NCBI GenBank assembly: GCA_045106735.1
Contig: JBGCEZ010000005.1
Location: 16,900 to 80,899 of the forward strand
Direction: 5' to 3'
DNA length: 64,000 nt
Source of the DNA: JBGCEZ01 sp045106735
GTDB taxonomy: Bacteria > Planctomycetota > Phycisphaerae > Phycisphaerales > SM1A02
Made by a program: the position numbers and the translations under genes. This document shows, piece after piece, positions 41,438 to 48,026 of the stretch. The stretch's first letter is position 1. The number at the start of each line of letters is the position of its first letter. The notes under the pieces are model-generated. The model was given only the letters and a program-made list of their open reading frames with translations, ran no database searches and was not told where the DNA came from.

Positions 41438-44197
41438 TCAGTCCCCCACGCGATCCGGCGCGGCCCGGCGCAGGTGCCGCCAGACCAACGCGATCAACTG
41501 TCCGTGACCGGTCGGCTTCACTCCGGCGTCGCGGTTCGCCGCCCCGATGCGGAACAGGATCGCCCATTGGGCGTACAGGGTGCGGTACGCCGCCCAAAGG
41601 CCGCGGCCTGGGTCGTACAGGCTTGTCGCCTCACTCGTCACACCGTTGAGTTCGATGATGCCGAAGTCTTCGCCGGCCTTGAATCGTTCTTCGTCGCGGT
41701 ACCGCACGTCGAAACGCCCGAAGTCGAAGCCGCCCTCGAAGTTCTTGGCGATCTCGTCCATGCGGGCCGCAAGCTGCGGCGTGGCCAAGAACATGCCATC
41801 GACAAACATCGTCCCCTGCGTGTGATTGCCCGCTTCGGCCAGCCGGATTGACTCGCCGGCGGGGATGACTTCGGCCTCGCGCGACTCGTGCCGTCGCAGG
41901 AACGTCGACGCCTGCATGGCGTAGCGCGGGTGCTGCCAGATGAGTTCCTTGAGCGTGCGCTTGCCGTCGCCGACGACGGTGGGGAACACCTTGTGGGTGA
42001 TCGAGAAGATCCGCCCCGCGTCCGCCCCCGGCTCGCGCACGTAGAAGACGCCCGCCTCGTGCGGACCGGCGTGGTAGGCCTGCACCACCATGGGCTCATC
42101 GCTCTCGGCCAAGGCCCGCCGCGCCTCGCCCGCATCACTGGCCAAGCGCACGCCCACCCCGCGCTCGCCGACTTCCGGCTTGATGATGATCGGCCAATCG
42201 AGCTGGAGGGCGGCGCGGGCGGACTCGAACGCCGCCATCCGGCCGTCCACACCGGCCACGTCGATGCGCTGCCCGGCCAGCGTGTACGGCGAACGCATGC
42301 GCTCCAGAATCTCGCTCTTGACTTCACCGACGAAACCGCCGTGCGGAATGCCGGGATTCGCAGCGGTCACGACGTTGAAGCCGCGGTGGCGAATGCTCAG
42401 CCACACGATCCACGGCACAACCGGCACGTAGAAAATCCACGCCGGCCAGAACTCCCAGCGCCAGAAGCGGCTGACGAGCGCCCGAAGCCGGCGCCGGCCC
42501 TGGCGGGTCAGGCTCATCTCCACCACCCGGATCGTCATGAACAGCAGAACGACCGCAGCGGCCAAGGCGAGCCACGATTCGCCGAAGATGCGTTCGAGCG
42601 GGCCAACGACATGATGCCCGAAGGCGACGACCAGCAGCACGATGAACGGCGTCCAAAGCAGCGCGGCCACCGCAAACCAGGCGAAGAATCGCAGGTGATT
42701 TCGGCCGAGCATGCCGGCGGCGACATACAAAGGCAGCCGCGTCCCCGGGACGAACCGGCTGGTGATGATGGCCCGCCCGGCGTGGTCGTCGATCCAGCCG
42801 CCGACCTGCTCGAGCTTCTTCACCGGCAGCTTGCGCTGCAGCCACTTCCACTTGAGCGCCCGGCGTCCGCCGAGTCGGCCGACGAGCCACAGGCCGACGT
42901 CGCCCAGAAAAATGCCAAGCGTGCAACCGAGCAGGGCGACGGGAATGCTGATGTCCCCCCGCCGGGCAAGCAAGCCCGAGGCGATGCAGGTGAGATCTTC
43001 GGACACGAATGTCGCCGCGGCGACGATGCCCGACTGCACCCACGGATTCATGCCGCGGGAAACGCGGATTTCGACGGGGAGTGCATCGCCGCCGTCGCCG
43101 CCCGCTCCGCTGCCGCTGCCATCGCCATCGCCATCGCCGCGATCGTCTGTCGCGACCGATCCGTCGAGGCCGACATGCCCGGCCCATCCCGAGTCGGCGC
43201 GCCGGTCGCCAACCGGCTCGCCCGCCTCCACGCGCTGCACAAAGTCCGCGATGGCCGCGGCCACCGCCGGGCCGCGAGACTCCGTGAACACATCAAAATG
43301 GTTGCCGTCGGACATGACGAGCTCGGCCGTGGGCGCGAGCCGGTAGTGCTCCCGCGCTGTCCACGGCGGCACAAGAAAGTCGTCGGCCCCGTGCACCACC
43401 AGGACCGGTGCATCCATCGTCTCGATCACGCCACGCAGTGGACGCTGGTCGGAATCCATGAAATTGCGGATGAACGCTCTTCGGCCGCGCCGATCACCGA
43501 GCAGGCCAAAGTGCGGCACCAGATCGGGCAACCCGACCACAAGCCCCCAGCCGATTCGGTACGTCAGATGCTCAAACGCGTAGTCGCCGCTGCCTTCGCC
43601 TTCTTGGATCCCCGTCGCCGCCAGCATGGTGAGCGAGGCCACGCGTTCTGGCGACTGCCGCACGAATTGCAGCCCAACCGCCCCGCCCATCGAGAAGCCG
43701 ACAAGGTGCACGCGGCGGTTCGGGAATCGCTCGTCCAAGTAGCGGGCGAGGTAGTCAGCGTGCGTGCCCGGTGCGTAGTCCGGCACCCGCCGCGTCGACT
43801 CACCAAATCCCGGCAGGTCGACGGCCACGGTCGTGAAGTCCTCGGCCAGAATCGGCTGCACGATCCGGAAGTCGCCCCGCGAGCCCGGACTGCCATGCAA
43901 CAGGACGACGAGCGGGCGGTCTGCGGCGTTGCGCTCGACATCGCCGTCGACATCGCCCCCGCTGACATCGCCGCCGAGCGTTCTGGCCGCGATCGAGACC
44001 GGCGCGCCACCGGACTCCTGATCCGCCCCCGACAATCGCGGCACGTCCACCCGGTGCACGCCCTCGGCCGCGGCCAACGGCAACGGATCGCTGCCGCGCC
44101 GGAGCATGAGCCACGCGTGCGAGAGCAGGAGCAGGCCGGCGTAGACCAAGAGTCCGCGGCGCAGCCACGATCGACGGCGGCGAGGCAACGGCCTCAC
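41438..44197 (-). CDS. Three-domain fusion: alpha/beta-hydrolase, DedA-type membrane domain and ATP-grasp ligase domain
   Basis: The 919-residue protein has three parts. After a membrane anchor (about 13-30), residues ~95-340 form an alpha/beta hydrolase: LLHGSPGSRGDF, nucleophile elbow VGFSMGG, LVVHGADDFLVPP and DGNHFDVF supply Ser, Asp and His. An Asp/Gly-rich linker follows. Residues ~400-600 are a DedA/SNARE-associated transporter domain, with FLGDVGLWLVGRLGG and SRFVPGTRLPLYVAAGMLG (the F/Y-x-R-F-x-P-G-x-R signature). Residues ~640-880 are ATP-grasp: WPIIIKPEVGERGVGV, VVQAYHAGPHEAGVFYVRE and FGRFDVRY...IIELNGV, with metal-binding Glu/Asn. It probably modifies or moves a lipid-linked or envelope substrate. 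The convergent aminolipid synthase may be related in function. Confidence 0.88.
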   Translation of the reverse strand: MRPLPRRRRSWLRRGLLVYAGLLLLSHAWLMLRRGSDPLPLAAAEGVHRVDVPRLSGADQESGGAPVSIAARTLGGDVSGGDVDGDVERNAADRPLVVLLHGSPGSRGDFRIVQPILAEDFTTVAVDLPGFGESTRRVPDYAPGTHADYLARYLDERFPNRRVHLVGFSMGGAVGLQFVRQSPERVASLTMLAATGIQEGEGSGDYAFEHLTYRIGWGLVVGLPDLVPHFGLLGDRRGRRAFIRNFMDSDQRPLRGVIETMDAPVLVVHGADDFLVPPWTAREHYRLAPTAELVMSDGNHFDVFTESRGPAVAAAIADFVQRVEAGEPVGDRRADSGWAGHVGLDGSVATDDRGDGDGDGSGSGAGGDGGDALPVEIRVSRGMNPWVQSGIVAAATFVSEDLTCIASGLLARRGDISIPVALLGCTLGIFLGDVGLWLVGRLGGRRALKWKWLQRKLPVKKLEQVGGWIDDHAGRAIITSRFVPGTRLPLYVAAGMLGRNHLRFFAWFAVAALLWTPFIVLLVVAFGHHVVGPLERIFGESWLALAAAVVLLFMTIRVVEMSLTRQGRRRLRALVSRFWRWEFWPAWIFYVPVVPWIVWLSIRHRGFNVVTAANPGIPHGGFVGEVKSEILERMRSPYTLAGQRIDVAGVDGRMAAFESARAALQLDWPIIIKPEVGERGVGVRLASDAGEARRALAESDEPMVVQAYHAGPHEAGVFYVREPGADAGRIFSITHKVFPTVVGDGKRTLKELIWQHPRYAMQASTFLRRHESREAEVIPAGESIRLAEAGNHTQGTMFVDGMFLATPQLAARMDEIAKNFEGGFDFGRFDVRYRDEERFKAGEDFGIIELNGVTSEATSLYDPGRGLWAAYRTLYAQWAILFRIGAANRDAGVKPTGHGQLIALVWRHLRRAAPDRVGD

Positions 44198-44231
44198 CCC
44201 GTTGCCGGGCGACGTGGACTGGGAACGTGCA

Positions 44232-45116
44232 TCAGCCGACGGTCAGCTCCCGCAGCGGAAGGGTCGCGGTGATTGGAGGAGCATCGGTGACGTGCGGAAT
44301 GCCGGGGCGGTAGACCATCTTGACGCGGCGATCGCCCACCGTGACCTCGGTCAGGCTGACGGTGATCGCACTCGAGCGATCGAGCGAAATGCTGACATCC
44401 GGCGCATCGGGATCGAACTGGCGGTGCAGCTCGTCCTGGGCGGCGATGGCCTGATCCGCCGAACCGGCGGTTGCGTGACCAACCGAACCGGCCGAAGCGT
44501 CCAAGTTCTCGCCGGCCAATGGGTCCAGGAGCTGGCCAGGGAAACGGCCAGAAAGACGGCCGGAGAGACTCCCAAACAGACGGTCGAACGTCGCCCGTCG
44601 CGGGCCTTCGACCACGTGGTCTCCGAGCCCCGAGCTTGTGGCGAAGAAGACGCCATCGTGCGGACCGCGCTCAACGACGGTGATCGCCTGACCGTCGGAC
44701 CGCACCACGGCACGCTCGAATCCGTCGACCAAGACGAGCCGGAACGGCCGCTGGTGGCCGGGATCCATGGCGACGACGTCGACCACCGCTTGGTCGACCC
44801 GATCCCAACGGAGCAGCCGTGGAATGATCGCGCCGCGTGTGTGCGTCCCGGGCACCGGCGGGGCATCCGCCGCCGGCAGATTCAGATTCAGCAGGTTCAA
44901 GGCCAAGCCCGCGTCGTTGACGCCGACCCAGGTGCCGTGGGCGTCGCCGTCCACCGGATAGAGGCCGGTCCGAGTCCCGCAGTCAAAGCGCTCAGGCGGC
45001 GCCGCTTCAGCGCGGGTGCGTTGCTCGTCTCGGCTCGACACCAAGCGAAAAGGCACCGGATCGCCGGCCCGCCGCCCGATCTCCGGGACAAGTGGCACGA
45101 TGGTCACCGTGCACAT
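44232..45116 (-). CDS. NRDE (TANGO2-like) family protein
   Basis: The 294-residue protein begins MCTVTIVP and has LVSSRDEQRTRAEAAPP, the NRDE-type motif (SRDE here), GTWVGVNDAGLALNLLN and GHQRPFRLVLVDG. This is the pattern of TANGO2/NRDE proteins, whose second-residue Cys is proposed as an N-terminal nucleophile. Biochemical function is not settled for the family. A 4-residue-periodic SGRLSGRFPGQLL segment sits near the C-terminal third. Its start overlaps the DinB gene by 13 nt, so they are probably co-translated. Confidence 0.88.
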   Translation of the reverse strand: MCTVTIVPLVPEIGRRAGDPVPFRLVSSRDEQRTRAEAAPPERFDCGTRTGLYPVDGDAHGTWVGVNDAGLALNLLNLNLPAADAPPVPGTHTRGAIIPRLLRWDRVDQAVVDVVAMDPGHQRPFRLVLVDGFERAVVRSDGQAITVVERGPHDGVFFATSSGLGDHVVEGPRRATFDRLFGSLSGRLSGRFPGQLLDPLAGENLDASAGSVGHATAGSADQAIAAQDELHRQFDPDAPDVSISLDRSSAITVSLTEVTVGDRRVKMVYRPGIPHVTDAPPITATLPLRELTVG

Positions 45117-45757
45117 GCGCGGGCTCCGTCGTGGGCGATGGTGGATGGCGCTCGGCCAAACGCGGCCGGTACGTCCAGGCCAAGCGAGCGGGCCATCCCG
45201 CCGATCATGGCCTGGTGGTGGATCGTGTGGCTGATGACGAAGGCGATCTCGCGGCCGAACGTCGAGCGGAGCGGAATCCGCTGCCCGTCGCCGGACACCA
45301 TGACCGACACATCGACGGAGCGATCGAGGTCGTGGTCGCCGCACGCCTCCAAACCTCGGCAAAGCTCGCCGATGAGGACACGGGCCGCGCCGGGATCGGA
45401 TTCGATGGACGTCCCGCGTTGGCGGGTGTCGTAGTCGAGCCCGAGTCCGGTGTCGGTGTCGGTGCCGGTGTCGGTGTCGGTGTCGGTGTCCGCCTCAGCC
45501 TCGGACCCGCCGCCAGACTCCGCGGCGGCGTCCACCAGGGCCCACACGTGGTCGAGGCAATGCCGCACGTGCCGGCCAACGGATCCGCCGAACACGCCAT
45601 CCAGCGGCCGGGCGTACGCCTCGGCCGGAATCTCGCCAATCAGTTCGTCCAACCCGCGGAGGCACGCCACCAACTGGGCCGTCGCGACGGCGGCCGAACG
45701 GCCGGTGCCTGCGGCCCCTTGGTCCGCCGGGCTGGTCGACGACGGCGAGGAGGACAT
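45104..45757 (-). CDS. DinB-family protein with an acidic Thr-Asp repeat insert
   Basis: The 217-residue product has the DinB four-helix features: VGRHVRHCLDHVWALV near residue 63 and the metal-binding HTIHHQAMIGGMARSLG near 180. The two histidine sets suit a DinB/YfiT-type metal site, as in thiol-dependent enzymes. Between the helices is TDTDTDTGTDTDTG, encoded by a GTGTCG hexamer repeat. A CGGAG-like site precedes the start. It overlaps the NRDE gene by 13 nt. The substrate is unknown. Confidence 0.83.
   Translation of the reverse strand: MSSSPSSTSPADQGAAGTGRSAAVATAQLVACLRGLDELIGEIPAEAYARPLDGVFGGSVGRHVRHCLDHVWALVDAAAESGGGSEAEADTDTDTDTGTDTDTGLGLDYDTRQRGTSIESDPGAARVLIGELCRGLEACGDHDLDRSVDVSVMVSGDGQRIPLRSTFGREIAFVISHTIHHQAMIGGMARSLGLDVPAAFGRAPSTIAHDGARACAR
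45448..45491 (-). repeat. 6-bp tandem repeat encoding Thr-Asp
   Basis: About seven units of GTGTCG (one variant GTGCCG) lie in frame in the DinB gene and encode alternating Asp and Thr. Confidence 0.85.
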
Positions 45758-45909
45758 GGGCGGCTCCGAGGGCGACGGACAGAGAGTGAGCGAACACGGC
45801 GATCGATGGAAAGCATGCCGTGTGCATGCACGCCCAAGGGCCCAGATCTGGCCACTTTGCCGAGAACGCCGATGATATCCACCGGCTCCCCTGGCGCCGG
45901 ACCGGGAGG

Positions 45910-46506
45910 TCAGCCGGGCGCCGTGATCTCCACCGGCCCGAGCCGATCGCGAATGGTCGCCCCCGGTGCGATCGTCTGGTGCACGGGGCACTTCCGGGCC
46001 ATCGACTGCATCCGGTCGAGCTGTTCCGAGTCCAGCGCGTCGCCGTCGATCTGAAGCGTCATGTCGATGTCCACGATCCAGCCCGTGGTCGAGGCACCGG
46101 GCCGCTCGCCGGCCGCCCGTTCGTCCGGCGTCGCCCGCCGCCGCTCCATGGCCAGGCCCACGCGAATGCCGTCGACCGGCCACTGCTTGCGATCCGCGTA
46201 CATCAACACGGTCATGGCGGTGCACGAGCCGAGCGAGGCAAGCATCATGTCGACCGGAGAGATGGCCGAACCCGCCCCGCCATCGGACGCCTTGGCGTCG
46301 CTGACGAACGGTTGGCCGCGGGCGTATCCGCCGACGGCATAGGGGCTGGCGGGGTCGACGGCGGGGGCGGAGGCGGGGATCGCGACGGGGGCGGAGGCGG
46401 GGGCGACCGGATGGTTCTGGGCGGGGCGATCGCCGATACCAGCGGCTGCGTTTCGGTGGGCGACCACGGTCACCTCGGGGGAGCGGAAGGGCGGATCGGC
46501 GGTCAC
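45910..46506 (-). CDS. OsmC/Ohr-family protein
   Basis: The product has 198 residues from a GTG start (complement of 46504-46506) with AGGAGC upstream. The two redox cysteines of OsmC proteins are in LGSCTAMTVLMYA and ARKCPVHQTI, the latter in the usual CPVH context. Family members reduce organic hydroperoxides. An Ala/Pro-rich stretch (APASAPVAIPASAPAV) separates an N-terminal strand from the main domain. It is likely a cytoplasmic peroxidase. Confidence 0.88.
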   Translation of the reverse strand: MTADPPFRSPEVTVVAHRNAAAGIGDRPAQNHPVAPASAPVAIPASAPAVDPASPYAVGGYARGQPFVSDAKASDGGAGSAISPVDMMLASLGSCTAMTVLMYADRKQWPVDGIRVGLAMERRRATPDERAAGERPGASTTGWIVDIDMTLQIDGDALDSEQLDRMQSMARKCPVHQTIAPGATIRDRLGPVEITAPG

Positions 46507-46604
46507 GGACAGGCTCCTGTTGCGGCAGACGGGGTGGCGAGGACGAGCGATGATGCCGCCCAACGAGGTTCACGGGCAGAATCGGGCCGAAGCGGGGTTG
46601 ATCC

Positions 46605-46637
46605 GGGCCGATGCGGGCCGATGCGGGCCGATAGGGG
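46605..46637. repeat. 10-bp tandem repeat upstream of the small membrane-protein gene
   Basis: Three units of GGGCCGATGC or a close variant lie between the OsmC gene and the 46761 gene, flanked by GGGGTTGATC copies. Confidence 0.75.
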
Positions 46638-46760
46638 TTGATCCCGGCCGATCAGGGCGAATTCTCGAGCGGAACCGCCGGCGACGACCCAGTCCCGGGA
46701 ATAATGGGATTCTGCGTCGCGTTCATTCCGCGATCCCTATTCCGGCCTGGAGCCCCCGCC

Positions 46761-46994
46761 ATGTTGAGCCGCACCGCCCTCATCGTCACCGCCGGAGTCG
46801 CCATCGGCGCCGCGGTGGGCTGGTCCAAGATCATGTGCCCCGGTGGTGAATGCATGATCACAGGCTCGTGGTTCGGCGGCGGCACCATCGGCGGCTTGCT
46901 GAGCTTTGCCCTCGCGGGGTTCGCGGTGCCGGTCAAGGCTCCCGCGGTCGCGGACCAAGTCGCCGACGGCAGCGACGATACGCCAGAAGCGTGA
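46761..46994 (+). CDS. Small two-helix membrane protein
   Basis: The 77-residue protein has helices TALIVTAGVAIGAAVGW (5-21) and GGTIGGLLSFALAGFAV (about 39-55), with KIMCPGGECMITG between, a CxxxxC pair that could be redox-active or bind metal. This resembles small DUF6132-like proteins. A CTGGAG site lies 7 nt before the ATG. Its TGA overlaps the GTG of the M28 peptidase gene as GTGA, so the peptidase is translationally coupled to it. Confidence 0.8.
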   Translation: MLSRTALIVTAGVAIGAAVGWSKIMCPGGECMITGSWFGGGTIGGLLSFALAGFAVPVKAPAVADQVADGSDDTPEA

Positions 46995-47923
46995 ACCCAG
47001 CGCCCGACGCCGAGCATCCAAGGCCGGCGTCCGATGCATCGCTTTCCGCCGATGACGCCGCGCTCTCCGCGCGGCTGCTGTCGCACGTTGAGATGCTGGC
47101 CGGCACGATTGGCCCTCGCCATTTCGGACGGCCGGGCTCGATCGAGACGACGCTGGCGTGGCTCCGCGACCAGATCTCGGCGTGCGGCGTCACCGCAACC
47201 GAACAGACCTACATCGCCCGCGGCCATCACGCGACCAACCTGATCGTGGACATCCCCGGACGAACCGACAAGTGGCTCGTCATCGGGGCCCACTACGACA
47301 CGGTGCCATCGACGCCCGGGGCCGACGACAACGCGTCGGCCGTCGCCATCCTCCTGGAAACGCTGCGCCTGACGGCTGAATGGCAACCGCGCATTGGACT
47401 TCGGTTCTGCGCCTACGCCTGCGAGGAGCCGCCGTTCTTCGGCACGAAGTCAATGGGTTCGTTCCAGCATGCCGCCGCGTGCCGCGCCGCCGGCGACCGG
47501 CTGGTCGGCATGGTGTGCCTTGAAATGCTCGGGTTCTTTGAACCGGACGCAAAGCCGAAGTGGCCGAACGAGATCCCGCGATTCGCTCGGCCGCTCCTGC
47601 CCAAGCGTTCAGACTTCATCGCCGCGGTGGGCGACCTGCGATCGTTCCGCTTTGTCAGGCGATTCGCCGCGGGCTTTCGCGCCGCGTCACAGCTGTCGCT
47701 GCTGCCCATGAATCTGCCGCGCCGGGTCCGGGCGATCGAACTGTCAGACAATCGTTCGTACTGGGACCACGGTTACCGGGCGCTGATGCTGACGGACACG
47801 AGCTTCCTCCGCAATCCGCACTACCACCAGCCGACCGACACGCCCGAAACACTTGACCCGGACCGAATGGCCCTCGTGGTCCGCGGCGTAGTCGGCGGGG
47901 CCCGGCGAATCTGCAAGGCCTGA
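46991..47923 (+). CDS. M28-family zinc aminopeptidase
   Basis: From the GTG at 46991 the product has 310 residues. Zinc ligands and catalytic residues of M28 are in place: GAHYDTVPSTPGADDNASAV (His and bridging Asp), ACEEPPFFGTKS (Glu-Glu pair) and HYHQPTDTPETLD near the end (second His). There is no signal peptide in this version, so it is cytoplasmic or anchored through its coupled partner. It probably cleaves N-terminal residues or cyclises N-terminal glutamine; the substrate is unknown. It overlaps the upstream gene by 4 nt. Confidence 0.9.
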   Translation: MNPAPDAEHPRPASDASLSADDAALSARLLSHVEMLAGTIGPRHFGRPGSIETTLAWLRDQISACGVTATEQTYIARGHHATNLIVDIPGRTDKWLVIGAHYDTVPSTPGADDNASAVAILLETLRLTAEWQPRIGLRFCAYACEEPPFFGTKSMGSFQHAAACRAAGDRLVGMVCLEMLGFFEPDAKPKWPNEIPRFARPLLPKRSDFIAAVGDLRSFRFVRRFAAGFRAASQLSLLPMNLPRRVRAIELSDNRSYWDHGYRALMLTDTSFLRNPHYHQPTDTPETLDPDRMALVVRGVVGGARRICKA

Positions 47924-47948
47924 AGGAACGACAGCTCGGACCGGCGAT

Positions 47949-48010
47949 TCGCGCCGATACGGTGCGGCGCGATGCGGTGCGGCGCGATGCGATGCGATGC
48001 GGCGCGATTC
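47949..48010. repeat. Short GC-rich tandem repeat between convergent peptidase genes
   Basis: GCGGTGCGGCGCGATGCG-like units of 5 and 15 bp recur between the M28 and S41 peptidase genes. The spacer has no clear terminator. Confidence 0.6.
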
Positions 48011-48026
48011 GAAGACACGTGGCAAT

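Noticed and set aside
39171..41597. An 808-residue minus-strand open frame opposite the acyltransferase fusion
   Set aside because: The product is His/Arg/Gly-rich with no domain, and the opposite strand encodes a well-defined protein.
41888..44272. A 794-residue open frame opposite the hydrolase-DedA-ATP-grasp gene
   Set aside because: The other strand carries three clear domains with catalytic motifs. This frame is open only because the DNA is GC-rich, and it has no recognisable domain.
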